Source: GCA-2711565 sp963664245 (lineage in GTDB: Bacteria; Bacteroidota; Bacteroidia; Bacteroidales; GCA-2711565). Taken from it: DNA of 64,000 nucleotides. Positions 35,839-44,790 of the stretch are shown here, one piece after another. Positions within the stretch are counted from its first letter, which is position 1. Every line of letters starts with the position of its first letter. The notes beneath the pieces were generated by a model. The model ran no database searches. It saw only the letters and a list, made by a program, of their open reading frames with translations, and had not been told where the DNA came from. The DNA is taken from NCBI GenBank assembly GCA_963664245.1, contig OY760934.1, positions 1,302,001 to 1,366,000 on the forward strand, given 5' to 3'. A program made the translations under genes and the position numbers.

Positions 35839-35904
35839 GGATGTATTAACGGAATAAATAAAAAATTTTAAAAACATCCTCATCCAAAGAGGATGTTTTT
35901 TTTT
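35837..35904 (+). promoter_or_regulatory. Attenuator 1: antiterminator strand and intrinsic terminator
   Basis: The terminator is AAAACATCCTC (35871-35881) with GAGGATGTTTT (35889-35899) and a T run to 35904. GAGGATGT also occurs at 35837-35844, starting in the leader stop codon, and can pair with ACATCCTC (35874-35881) to block the terminator. A ribosome at the stop covers this strand (termination); one stalled upstream leaves it free (read-through). Confidence 0.88.
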
Positions 35905-35936
35905 GTTATAGAATAAAGAATTTAAAAAAAGAGAAA

Positions 35937-36011
35937 TTGAATAAATACCCATCAACATACACACTAGTCATTATTCTTATTGTGATTGTACTCATTCTGA
36001 TTAGGACATGA
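35937..36011 (+). CDS. Leader peptide 2 of the ilv-leu attenuator
   Basis: A 24-codon frame from TTG at 35937, preceded by the purine-rich AAAAAAAGAGAAA, to TGA at 36009-36011. Codons 10-22 are thirteen branched-chain codons in a row: six Ile, four Leu and three Val. The beginning reads (M)NKYPSTYT and the end RT. The start codon is the least certain part, as no ATG is in frame. The stop codon overlaps the second antiterminator strand exactly as in leader 1. The codon run is very unlikely by chance in this position. Confidence 0.8.
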   Translation: MNKYPSTYTLVIILIVIVLILIRT

Positions 36012-36077
36012 GAAAGGGGATTATGTATAATTTTTAATAAAAGCCTTTCTCTAAATAATCAGAAAGGCTTTTTTTTT
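36010..36077 (+). promoter_or_regulatory. Attenuator 2: antiterminator strand and intrinsic terminator
   Basis: The terminator is AAAAGCCTTTCT (36039-36050) with AGAAAGGCTTTT (36061-36072) and a T run to 36077. GAGAAAGG (36010-36017), starting in the leader 2 stop codon, can pair with CCTTTCTC (36044-36051). The terminator ends 8 bases before the ilvD ATG. Confidence 0.88.
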
Positions 36078-36084
36078 GACAACA

Positions 36085-37905
36085 ATGGAAAATTTAAGAA
36101 GCAACCAAAGCACAAAAGGCCGCCGGATGGCAGGAGCCAGAAGCCTATGGAGAGCCAACGGAATGAAAAGCGATCAGTTTGGGAAACCAATTATCGCGGT
36201 GGCAAACTCTTTTACCCAAATGGTACCGGGGCATACCCATCTGCACAAGATCGGACAATATGTAAAATCATTGATCGAAGAACAGGGCTGTTTTGCACCC
36301 GAATTCAACACCATTGCCATTGACGACGGCATTGCCATGGGGCACAGCGGAATGTTGTATTCCCTACCCTCGCGCGATCTTATCGCAGACAGCGTTGAAT
36401 ACATGTGCAACGCCCACAAAGTAGATGCAATGATTTGCATTACAAACTGCGACAAAATTACCCCGGGCATGTTGATGGCAGCCATGCGTTTAAACATCCC
36501 CTGCATCTTTGTTTCGGGCGGTCCCATGGAGGCAGGCGTATTCAAAAATAAAGCCGTTGATTTGGTAGATGCTATGGTTATGGCTGGCAATAATGAGGCT
36601 TCCGAAGCTGAATTAAAAGAAATGGAAGAAAACGCCTGTCCAGGCTGTGGGTCATGCTCCGGAATGTTCACCGCCAATTCGATGAATTGTTTGACCGAGG
36701 CTTTGGGATTATCCCTGCCGGGGAATGGAACGGTGTTGGCAACACATAAGCAACGCCGTTTTCTATTTGAGAAAGCCGCCAAACAAATCGTAAAAAATGC
36801 TTTCGATTATTACGAAAACGGAAACGAAAATGTATTGCCAAAAACTATTGCTACACGGGCAGCTTTTTTAAATGCCTTATCGCTGGATATAGCCATGGGC
36901 GGATCATCCAATACGGTTCTTCACTTATTGGCCATTGCCCATGAAGCCGGGGTGGATCTTTCGATGAAAGACGTAGATGAGCTTTCAAAACAAATCCCGG
37001 TGCTCTGTAAAGTTTCGCCAAATTCTGCTTACCACATCCAGGATGTAAACAGAGCCGGTGGTATCGTTCGAATTTTATCAGAACTGAACGCCAAAAATTT
37101 ACTGGACACTTCGGTTTTCAATGTTTCCGAACCCACCATGGAGGCATTGCTTAAAAAATACAATATTTTAAATAATGCCTCCGAAGAAATTAAACAAATG
37201 TATAAAGCAGCTCCCGGCGGAGTGAGGAACCTTACACTGGGTTCGCAAAGCAACTACCACAGTGAACTTGACCTTGATGCCAAAAACGGCTGCATACGCT
37301 CGGTTGAAAACGCCTACTCGCAAGACGGCGGGCTGGCGGTTCTTTACGGAAACATCGCAAAAAACGGCTGCATTGTTAAAACCGCCGGGGTCGACCAAAG
37401 TATTTTTGCGTTCAAAGGAAAAGCCCGGGTATACGACTCGCAGGAAATGGCTTGCGAGGGCATTCTCGACGGTGAAGTACAGGCCGGCGATGTGGTGGTG
37501 ATCCGCTTTGAAGGTCCCAAAGGAGGCCCCGGAATGCAGGAAATGCTCTACCCTACCTCCTACTTAAAATCAAGAGGGCTAGATAAAAAGTGTGCGCTGA
37601 TTACTGATGGCCGGTTCTCGGGAGGAACCTCCGGACTATCGATCGGACATATTTCGCCGGAAGCTGCTGCAGGCGGCGAACTGGCTTTGGTTAAAAACGG
37701 CGATCCCATCAAAATCAATATCCCGGAAAGAACCATCAATTTATTCATTAAAGAAGACGTGCTTTTACAACGAAAAATAGATGAATTAAACAAAGGGGAA
37801 ATGGCTTTTAAATCAGTTAAAAGAAAACGTGAAGTAAGCAACTCCCTGAAAATATATGCCGCGCATGTTAGCTCGGCCGATAAAGGAGCCATAAGAATAA
37901 TCTAA
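36085..37905 (+). CDS. ilvD: Dihydroxy-acid dehydratase
   Basis: Iron-sulfur enzyme that dehydrates the dihydroxy acids to the keto acids of valine and isoleucine. From ATG 36085 the protein has 606 residues; the in-frame TTG at 36076 lies in the terminator T run and is rejected. Cluster and active-site motifs are CITNCDKITPGM, ENACPGCGSCSGMFTANSMN, and near the C-terminus LITDGRFSGGTSGLSIGHISPEAA (split: about residues 510-521 and 522-533). It is the first gene after the double attenuator. Confidence 0.96.
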   Translation: MENLRSNQSTKGRRMAGARSLWRANGMKSDQFGKPIIAVANSFTQMVPGHTHLHKIGQYVKSLIEEQGCFAPEFNTIAIDDGIAMGHSGMLYSLPSRDLIADSVEYMCNAHKVDAMICITNCDKITPGMLMAAMRLNIPCIFVSGGPMEAGVFKNKAVDLVDAMVMAGNNEASEAELKEMEENACPGCGSCSGMFTANSMNCLTEALGLSLPGNGTVLATHKQRRFLFEKAAKQIVKNAFDYYENGNENVLPKTIATRAAFLNALSLDIAMGGSSNTVLHLLAIAHEAGVDLSMKDVDELSKQIPVLCKVSPNSAYHIQDVNRAGGIVRILSELNAKNLLDTSVFNVSEPTMEALLKKYNILNNASEEIKQMYKAAPGGVRNLTLGSQSNYHSELDLDAKNGCIRSVENAYSQDGGLAVLYGNIAKNGCIVKTAGVDQSIFAFKGKARVYDSQEMACEGILDGEVQAGDVVVIRFEGPKGGPGMQEMLYPTSYLKSRGLDKKCALITDGRFSGGTSGLSIGHISPEAAAGGELALVKNGDPIKINIPERTINLFIKEDVLLQRKIDELNKGEMAFKSVKRKREVSNSLKIYAAHVSSADKGAIRII

Positions 37906-37919
37906 ACCGCATAAATAAC

Positions 37920-39614
37920 ATGGATAAGAAAGTAATGACAGGCGCAGAGGCTGTAATAAAATGCCTTCTGGAAGAAGGAACTGATACGGTTTTTGGCTAT
38001 CCGGGCGGAACCATTATGCCAGTTTATGATGCAATTTACGATTACCGCGATCAAATCAAACACATTTTGGTTCGTCATGAGCAGGGAATGGTTCATGCAG
38101 CTCAGGGCTATGCACGGGCCAGCAGGAAAACAGGCGTTTGTATCGCTACTTCAGGCCCCGGAGCTACGAATTTAATTACCGGTATAACCGATGCCATGAT
38201 GGACTCAACACCTGTGGTTTGCATTATCGGGCAGGTTCCGGCTCATTTGTTAGGAACCGATGCTTTCCAGGAAGCCGACATTATCGGAATGACGATTCCG
38301 TGTACCAAATGGAACTTCCAGGTAACCGACGTAAACGAAATACCGGAAGCCATTTCAAAAGCTTTTTATATTGCGAACTCGGGAAGACCAGGACCGGTAA
38401 TATTGATGCTAACCAAAAATGCCCAGTTCGATTCGCTGGAGTTCAGCTATAAAAAAACAAGCTTTTTGAACAACTACAGGCCCCATAAATTTCTGAATTA
38501 TCCTTCTATAAGGATGGCCGCCGATTTAATCAATTCGGCAAAAAAACCAATGCTAGTTTTTGGACAGGGAATTATCTTGTCGGGTGCCGAAAAAGAACTG
38601 GACGAGCTGCTCCATAAAACGGACATCCCGGCAGCATCAACACTTTTAGGACTTTCTGCTTTACCGTCTGAACACCCCAACTACGTTGGTTTATTGGGAA
38701 TGCACGGCAATTATGCGCCCAACATTCTAACCAACGAATGCGATGTTTTGATCGGCATAGGCCTGCGTTTTGACGACCGGGTAACCGGCGATGCCAAGCA
38801 ATACGCCAAACAAGCCAAAATTATTCACATTGAAATAGATGAATCGGAATTAGGAAAAATTGTGAATACCGAAGTCGCTGTTTTGGGCGATGCCAAAATG
38901 GTGATGCAGGCATTGATCCCCATGCTTGATGAATCGGATCATTCTGAATGGAAAAACAAATACCGCATGTTGGAACAAATGGAAATAGAAAAGGTTCACC
39001 GGGAAGTATTAGACGAAAACCGCGAATCGTTGAGCATGGGTTATGTGTGCAATAAACTGAGCCTGATGCTGGATCACGATGCGGTACTGGTAACCGATGT
39101 AGGGCAGCATCAGATGATTGCAAACCGTTATTTCAAATTCAGGCAAAGCCGGAGCGTGATTACTTCGGGGGGCCTGGGAACCATGGGATTTTCGTTACCG
39201 GCAGCTATTGGAGCTACGCTGGCCATGCCAAACCGAACCGTAATCTCAATTTGCGGAGACGGCGGGTTCCAGATGACTTTACAGGAACTGGGAACCATTT
39301 TGCAAAACAAAATTCCGGTAAAAATCATCATCCTGAACAATCACTTTTTGGGGATGGTTCGCCAGTGGCAACAACTCTTTTTCGACAAAAGATACTCTTT
39401 CACAGAAATCGACAGCCCCGATTTTATAAAAATAGCCGGAGCTTACAATATCCCGGCATGGAGGGTTGAACAAAAAGACCAACTGGAAGAATCAATCAGC
39501 AAAATGATAAATACACCGGGAGCAACTTTACTGGAAGTTATTGTTGAAAAAGAAGACAATGTATTTCCAATGGTTCCTCCGGGAGCCGCTGTAAATGAAA
39601 TTTTACTTAAATAA
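37920..39614 (+). CDS. ilvB: Acetolactate synthase, catalytic subunit
   Basis: TPP- and FAD-dependent enzyme of 564 residues that condenses two pyruvates (or pyruvate with 2-ketobutyrate) at the first common step. Motifs: FGYPGGTIMPVYDAI, the catalytic glutamate in VRHEQGMVHAA, ATSGPGATNL, and the TPP motif GDGGFQMTLQELGTI with NNHFLGMVRQWQ. It begins 14 bases after ilvD. A long imperfect hairpin separates it from the regulatory-subunit gene. Confidence 0.96.
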   Translation: MDKKVMTGAEAVIKCLLEEGTDTVFGYPGGTIMPVYDAIYDYRDQIKHILVRHEQGMVHAAQGYARASRKTGVCIATSGPGATNLITGITDAMMDSTPVVCIIGQVPAHLLGTDAFQEADIIGMTIPCTKWNFQVTDVNEIPEAISKAFYIANSGRPGPVILMLTKNAQFDSLEFSYKKTSFLNNYRPHKFLNYPSIRMAADLINSAKKPMLVFGQGIILSGAEKELDELLHKTDIPAASTLLGLSALPSEHPNYVGLLGMHGNYAPNILTNECDVLIGIGLRFDDRVTGDAKQYAKQAKIIHIEIDESELGKIVNTEVAVLGDAKMVMQALIPMLDESDHSEWKNKYRMLEQMEIEKVHREVLDENRESLSMGYVCNKLSLMLDHDAVLVTDVGQHQMIANRYFKFRQSRSVITSGGLGTMGFSLPAAIGATLAMPNRTVISICGDGGFQMTLQELGTILQNKIPVKIIILNNHFLGMVRQWQQLFFDKRYSFTEIDSPDFIKIAGAYNIPAWRVEQKDQLEESISKMINTPGATLLEVIVEKEDNVFPMVPPGAAVNEILLK

Positions 39615-39629
39615 ATATAAAGTGGATAG

Positions 39630-39709
39630 AAGCTAGAAGTCGGAAGCTGGAAGTACTCACTACATTGTCTATAACAATACTTCAATCTTCGGCCTTCCGG
39701 CTTCAAGCC
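39630..39709 (+). repeat. Long imperfect hairpin between ilvB and ilvN
   Basis: A GAAG-rich 5' arm (39630-39656) and its partner ACTTC...GGCTTCAAGC (39679-39709) can form a stem of roughly 28 pairs with several mismatches and G-U pairs. There is no T run, so an RNA-stability or processing role is more likely than termination. Confidence 0.6.
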
Positions 39710-39763
39710 TAAAGAAATAGCTGCAATGAATTACAGGTTTTTAACCAAAAAATAAATAATTAT

Positions 39764-40117
39764 ATGAAGTCACAAAAGAATGAGTATTTGTTAACGACCT
39801 ACGTTGAAAACCAGGTAGGCATGCTCAACAGGGTAATCAATCAGTTTTCGAGGCGCATGATTAACATCGAAAGCCTGACCGTTGTTGAAACCAAAAGAAA
39901 AGGCATCAGTAAGATTACCATCGTCATTGAATCTACAGAAGAGGTAGTAAGGCAACTCGTAAAATTCATTGACAAACAGGTTGGTGTGTTGGATGCTTCG
40001 TTTCAATCGAACAATGAAATCACGCTTACCAAAGTTTCATTGTACAAAATGTTTACCCAATCGCTGGCCAATCATGACGATAATTTGCAAGTGTTGGATC
40101 ATCAATATGTCAGTTAA
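39764..40117 (+). CDS. ilvN: Acetolactate synthase, small regulatory subunit (short)
   Basis: ACT-domain protein of 117 residues that activates the catalytic subunit and confers end-product feedback. The ACT fold covers about residues 7-80 (LLTTYVENQVGMLNRVINQFSRR in part, then NIESLTVVET and KITIVIES). The usual small subunit is about 160-190 residues; here most of the C-terminal domain is missing and the frame ends cleanly, with no continuation in other frames. It may behave more like the short IlvM type. Confidence 0.88.
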   Translation: MKSQKNEYLLTTYVENQVGMLNRVINQFSRRMINIESLTVVETKRKGISKITIVIESTEEVVRQLVKFIDKQVGVLDASFQSNNEITLTKVSLYKMFTQSLANHDDNLQVLDHQYVS

Positions 40118-40147
40118 AAAACAAGAATCAAATAAATAAAATTAAAA

Positions 40148-41194
40148 ATGGCAAAAATTAAATTTGGAAGTACCGAAGAAAATCTGGTTACTCGTGAGGA
40201 ATATCCTTTAGAAAAAGCACAACAAAACTTAAAAAATGAAACCATTGCAATTATTGGTTATGGTGTTCAGGGACCCGGACAAGCATTGAACCTAAAAGAC
40301 AACGGCTTTAATGTAATTGTTGGACAACGTAAAGATTCTGCAACCTGGAACAAAGCTTTAGCCGACGGCTGGCAAGAAGGCGTTGACCTTTTTGAAATTG
40401 CCGAAGCCTGTCAAAAAGCAAGCATCGTTCAGTTTTTATTGTCGGATGCCGGACAAATTAAACTGTGGCCGGTTATCAAAGAAAACCTTAACCCAGGCGA
40501 TGCCCTTTATTTTTCTCACGGATTTGGCGTAACTTATAACGAGCAAACCAGAATTGTTCCACCCAAAGATGTGGACGTAATTTTGGTTGCCCCCAAAGGA
40601 TCGGGAACCAGCCTCAGAAGAATGTTTTTAGAAAAACGCGGCTTGAACTCAAGCTATGCGATTTTTCAGGATGCCACAGGAAAAGCTTTTGACCGTGTTA
40701 TTTCCTTAGGTATCGGTATCGGAGCCGGATACTTGTTTGAAACCACTTTTGAAAAAGAAGTATTCTCCGACTTAACCGGCGAAAGAGGAACATTAATGGG
40801 AGCCATCCAGGGAATTTTTGCAGCGCAATACGATGTGCTTCGCGAAAACGGGCACTCTCCTTCAGAAGCATTTAACGAAACCGTTGAAGAACTTACCCAA
40901 AGTCTGATGCCTTTGGTAGCCGAAAACGGGATGGACTGGATGTATGCCAACTGTTCAACCACAGCACAAAGAGGTGCACTGGATTGGTGGAAAAAATTCA
41001 GGGATTGTTCAAAACCGGTATTCCAGGAACTGTATAACAGTGTTAAAACCGGAAAAGAAACCGAAATCGTTATCGATAAAAACAGCAAAACAGATTACCG
41101 TAAAAAGCTAGAAGTAGAGCTTGCTGAATTAAGAAACAGCGAAATGTGGACGGTTGGCGAAGAAGTACGCAAACTTCGTCCCGAAAACAACTAA
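40148..41194 (+). CDS. ilvC: Ketol-acid reductoisomerase
   Basis: Mg2+- and NAD(P)H-dependent enzyme of 348 residues that isomerises and reduces acetolactate and acetohydroxybutyrate. The Rossmann motif is AIIGYGVQGPGQALNL; the cofactor-selecting loop reads VGQRKDSATW; the metal-binding C-terminal domain contains DLTGERGTLMGAIQG and the later STTAQRGALDWW. It follows the small-subunit gene by 30 bases. Confidence 0.95.
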   Translation: MAKIKFGSTEENLVTREEYPLEKAQQNLKNETIAIIGYGVQGPGQALNLKDNGFNVIVGQRKDSATWNKALADGWQEGVDLFEIAEACQKASIVQFLLSDAGQIKLWPVIKENLNPGDALYFSHGFGVTYNEQTRIVPPKDVDVILVAPKGSGTSLRRMFLEKRGLNSSYAIFQDATGKAFDRVISLGIGIGAGYLFETTFEKEVFSDLTGERGTLMGAIQGIFAAQYDVLRENGHSPSEAFNETVEELTQSLMPLVAENGMDWMYANCSTTAQRGALDWWKKFRDCSKPVFQELYNSVKTGKETEIVIDKNSKTDYRKKLEVELAELRNSEMWTVGEEVRKLRPENN

Positions 41195-41241
41195 TCATCT
41201 AAAAATCATTCACTGTCTAAGTCACTAAAAAATTAATATTT

Positions 41242-42780
41242 ATGAGCGAAAAACTATTCATTTTTGATACAACATTAAGAGATGGCGAGCAGGTTCCGGG
41301 TTGTCAGTTAAACACCGTGGAAAAAATCGAGGTCGCCAAAACATTGGAGACTTTAGGAGTAGATATTATCGAGGCTGGATTTCCGATTTCCAGCCCCGGT
41401 GATTTTCAATCCGTGGTCGAAATATCAAAAGCAGTTACATGGCCGGTTATCTGCGCCTTAACCCGTGCGATTCAAAAAGATATTGATGTTGCTGCCGACT
41501 CATTAAAATATGCTAAAAACAAACGTATACACACTGGAATCGGCACTTCATATTATCACATTCACCACAAACTGAACTCAAATCCCGACGAAATTCTTGA
41601 GCGGGCAGTTGCAGCCGTTAAATACGCCAAAAAATACGTAGAAGATGTTGAGTTTTATGCCGAGGATGCCGGAAGAACCGAAAACGAATACCTGGCAAAA
41701 GTGGTTGAAGCGGTAATCAAAGCCGGAGCAACCGTAGTAAATATTCCCGACACAACAGGCTACTGTCTGCCGAGCCAATACGGGGGAAAAATCAGATATT
41801 TGATAGAAAATGTAAGCAACGTACACAAAGCCATCATCTCAACCCATTGCCACAACGATTTGGGAATGGCTACCGCAAATACAATCTCCGGAGTAATAAA
41901 CGGGGCACGCCAGGCCGAAGTTACCATTAACGGCATTGGCGAAAGAGCCGGGAATACTTCTTTGGAAGAAGTGGTTATGACCCTAAAAAGTCATGACACC
42001 ATAGATATTGACACCAGCATTAATACGAAGCTGATTTACAAAACCAGCCGCATGATTTCGAGCCTGATGAATATGCCGGTTCAGCCAAACAAAGCCATTG
42101 TTGGCCGAAACGCTTTTGCACACTCATCAGGAATTCACCAGGACGGGGTTCTTAAAAAGAGAGAAAATTATGAAATCATAGACCCGAAAGAAGTCGGTGT
42201 TGATGAATCATCCATTGTTTTGACTGCCCGAAGCGGCCGTGCTGCTTTAAAGAACCGTTTAGAAATACTAGGCTTCAAACTTTGTAAAGAAAAACTGGAT
42301 TTGGTTTACGAAGAATTTTTGAAACTGGCCGACAAGAAAAAAGAAATCAACGATAACGATGTGGCTTTATTAGTAGGCGATATCCGCCGCGAAGAACGCC
42401 GTATCAAACTCGATTTTTTACAGGTGGTTACCGGGAAAAACATGATCCCAATGGCAACGGTTCAATTAAATATTGCCGGGGAAATTTTTTCAGCAACCAA
42501 AGCTGGGAACGGTCCGGTAGATGCAGTTATCAAGTCGATAAAATCCATCATTCACCGAAAAACTGTTTTGCAGGAGTTCCTTATCCAGGCCATTACCCGT
42601 GGCAGCGATGATGTTGGGAAAGTACACATGCAGGTTGTTTTTGAAGACAAAATATTTTATGGTTTTGCAGCCAATACAGACATTATTACGGCCTCCGCCG
42701 AAGCTTTTATTGAAGCCATCAATAAAATGCAACCGCTGTCTACCAAAACAGAGAAAAAAGAAGTCGCCGTAGTTAATTAA
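41242..42780 (+). CDS. leuA: 2-isopropylmalate synthase
   Basis: Condenses acetyl-CoA with 2-ketoisovalerate, the first leucine-specific step. The 512-residue protein starts with the DRE-TIM motif IFDTTLRDGEQVPG and has the metal-binding STHCHNDLGMATAN and NGIGERAGNTSLEE. The C-terminal allosteric (LeuA dimer) domain covers about residues 365-500. It is clearly different from the second LeuA-like enzyme four genes on (IEAGFPISSPGDF here against LEVASARVSNGEF there), which supports distinct substrates. Confidence 0.95.
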   Translation: MSEKLFIFDTTLRDGEQVPGCQLNTVEKIEVAKTLETLGVDIIEAGFPISSPGDFQSVVEISKAVTWPVICALTRAIQKDIDVAADSLKYAKNKRIHTGIGTSYYHIHHKLNSNPDEILERAVAAVKYAKKYVEDVEFYAEDAGRTENEYLAKVVEAVIKAGATVVNIPDTTGYCLPSQYGGKIRYLIENVSNVHKAIISTHCHNDLGMATANTISGVINGARQAEVTINGIGERAGNTSLEEVVMTLKSHDTIDIDTSINTKLIYKTSRMISSLMNMPVQPNKAIVGRNAFAHSSGIHQDGVLKKRENYEIIDPKEVGVDESSIVLTARSGRAALKNRLEILGFKLCKEKLDLVYEEFLKLADKKKEINDNDVALLVGDIRREERRIKLDFLQVVTGKNMIPMATVQLNIAGEIFSATKAGNGPVDAVIKSIKSIIHRKTVLQEFLIQAITRGSDDVGKVHMQVVFEDKIFYGFAANTDIITASAEAFIEAINKMQPLSTKTEKKEVAVVN

Positions 42781-42791
42781 TTTTTATAAAA

Positions 42792-44192
42792 ATGGAAAAG
42801 AAAACATTATTTGATAAAATCTGGGATGCACATGTTGTCCGAGAAATTGAAGACGGCCCATCCATATTATATATTGATCGTCACTACATTCATGAAGTTA
42901 CCAGTCCGGTAGCTTTCAGGAACTTGGGAAAAAGAGGGTTAACGGTTTTTCGTCCGGGAAAAACCACCGCTACAATGGATCATAATGTTCCTACGCTGAA
43001 CCAACACCTGCCGATAAAAGATGAATTGTCAAGAAACCAGGTTCAATCGTTAGTAGAGAACTGTAAAAAACATAATGTCAAACTTTACCCCTTGGGGCAT
43101 CAATGGCAGGGCATTGTTCACGTTATCGGGCCCGAGCTCGGCTTAACCCAGCCCGGCATGACCATTGTTTGCGGCGACAGCCATACTTCTACACATGGGG
43201 CTTTTGGCTCGGTAGCTTTTGGCATTGGAACCAGCGAGGTGGAAATGGTGTTGGGAAACCAGTGTATTCTTCAGAATAAACCTAAACGCATGCTCATCAA
43301 AATTGATGGCAAATTGAACCCGGCGGTGACTTCTAAAGATGTCATCCTTTACGTGATCTCTAAAATTAGTAGTAGCGGAGGAACCGGTTACTTCATTGAA
43401 TTTTCCGGTTCGGCCATCGAAAGCATGAGCATGGAAGCCCGTATGAGCCTGTGCAACATGAGCATTGAATGCGGTGCCCGCGGCGGGATGATCGCCCCTG
43501 ATGATGTAACTTTTGAATACGTGAAGGGGCGCGAATTTGCCCCCAAAGGAAAAGCTTGGGATCAGGCTCTTGAAGACTGGAAGCAACTTTTTACCGATGA
43601 AAATGCCGAGTTTGATTGCGTTCTGGAATACAACGCCAGCGAAATTCAGCCAATGATTACTTACGGAACCAATCCGGGAATGGGCATGCCCATCAATGGG
43701 CAGATTCCCGCATCAGATGATGAAAGTTTCAAAAAAGCCTTGGCTTACATGGGTTTTGAAGCTGGCGAAAAAATCGAAGGAAAAATGATTGATTACGTTT
43801 TCCTGGGAAGTTGCACCAACGGACGCATCGAAGATTTCAGACAGTTTGCCTCCCTGGTAAAAGGCCGTCAAAAAGCCGATAACGTAACCGCATGGCTGGT
43901 TCCGGGTTCAAAATTGGTAGAAGAACAAATCAAAGCCGAAGGCATTGATAAAGTTCTTGAAGAAGCCGGTTTCGAACTTCGTCAGCCGGGCTGCTCGGCC
44001 TGCCTGGCCATGAACGAAGATAAAATCCCGTCGGGTTATTATGCCGTGGCTACTTCAAACCGCAATTTCGAAGGACGCCAGGGACCCGGAGCCAGAACAC
44101 TTTTAGCAAGCCCACTGGTTGCTGCGGCAGCAGCCATTAGCGGAAAAATCACAAATCCTGTTAAGTATTTAATAACCTCACAATTAATATAA
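42792..44192 (+). CDS. leuC: 3-isopropylmalate dehydratase, large subunit
   Basis: Aconitase-like subunit of 466 residues with the [4Fe-4S] cluster. Cluster cysteines are in VFLGSCTNGRIEDF and QPGCSACLAMNED; substrate-loop motifs include GDSHTSTHGAFG. With LeuD it isomerises 2-isopropylmalate, and by inference citramalate. It starts 11 bases after leuA. Confidence 0.96.
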   Translation: MEKKTLFDKIWDAHVVREIEDGPSILYIDRHYIHEVTSPVAFRNLGKRGLTVFRPGKTTATMDHNVPTLNQHLPIKDELSRNQVQSLVENCKKHNVKLYPLGHQWQGIVHVIGPELGLTQPGMTIVCGDSHTSTHGAFGSVAFGIGTSEVEMVLGNQCILQNKPKRMLIKIDGKLNPAVTSKDVILYVISKISSSGGTGYFIEFSGSAIESMSMEARMSLCNMSIECGARGGMIAPDDVTFEYVKGREFAPKGKAWDQALEDWKQLFTDENAEFDCVLEYNASEIQPMITYGTNPGMGMPINGQIPASDDESFKKALAYMGFEAGEKIEGKMIDYVFLGSCTNGRIEDFRQFASLVKGRQKADNVTAWLVPGSKLVEEQIKAEGIDKVLEEAGFELRQPGCSACLAMNEDKIPSGYYAVATSNRNFEGRQGPGARTLLASPLVAAAAAISGKITNPVKYLITSQLI

Positions 44193-44193
44193 A

Positions 44194-44790
44194 ATGGAAA
44201 AATTTAAAACATTAAGGTCACAGGCAGTACCATTGCCTATCGAAAACATCGACACCGACCAGATCATTCCGGCCCGGTTTTTAAAAGCCGTTGAACGCAA
44301 AGGTTTTGGGGATAATTTATTCAGGGATTGGCGCTATAATGCTGCCGATTCTGTAATTGATTCTTTTCCCTTAAACGATAAAAAATATAGTGGAAAAATA
44401 CTTTTGGCGGGTAAAAATTTTGGTTGCGGCTCGAGTCGCGAACATGCTGCCTGGGCTTTGTACGATTACGGTTTCAGGGTAATCATCTCCAGTTATTTTG
44501 CAGATATTTTTAAAAACAACGCCTTAAATAACGGGCTTTTACCCGTTCAGGTGAGCCAGGAAAACCTGGATATTTTGATGAAAGAAGTTCAAAAAAACCC
44601 GGGAACCGAAATCGAGGTAAATCTTGAAAGCCAAAGTATTAAAATGGGTTCCTGTAACCTCTCTTTACAATTTAACATCAGCAATTATAAAAAAGAATGT
44701 TTAATCAGCGGGTACGATGATTTCTCGTACCTCCAATCAAAATTAAGCGAAATAGAGGCCTTTGAAAATTTCAGAAGTGCTGCATTTTAA
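44194..44790 (+). CDS. leuD: 3-isopropylmalate dehydratase, small subunit
   Basis: Swivelling subunit of 198 residues with ENIDTDQIIPARFLK and the substrate-selecting GKNFGCGSSREHAAWAL, then the FADIFKNNALNNGLLP block. It begins 1 base after leuC, and its last base is shared with the start of the citramalate synthase gene, implying coupled translation. Confidence 0.96.
   Translation: MEKFKTLRSQAVPLPIENIDTDQIIPARFLKAVERKGFGDNLFRDWRYNAADSVIDSFPLNDKKYSGKILLAGKNFGCGSSREHAAWALYDYGFRVIISSYFADIFKNNALNNGLLPVQVSQENLDILMKEVQKNPGTEIEVNLESQSIKMGSCNLSLQFNISNYKKECLISGYDDFSYLQSKLSEIEAFENFRSAAF

Noticed and set aside
35750..36084. T-box riboswitch as the control of the ilv operon
   Set aside because: No specifier loop or T-box sequence is visible. 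The leader peptides and the antiterminator strands overlapping their stop codons explain the region fully.
36174..36782. Minus-strand frame of 202 codons inside ilvD
   Set aside because: It is a shadow of highly conserved dihydroxy-acid dehydratase sequence.
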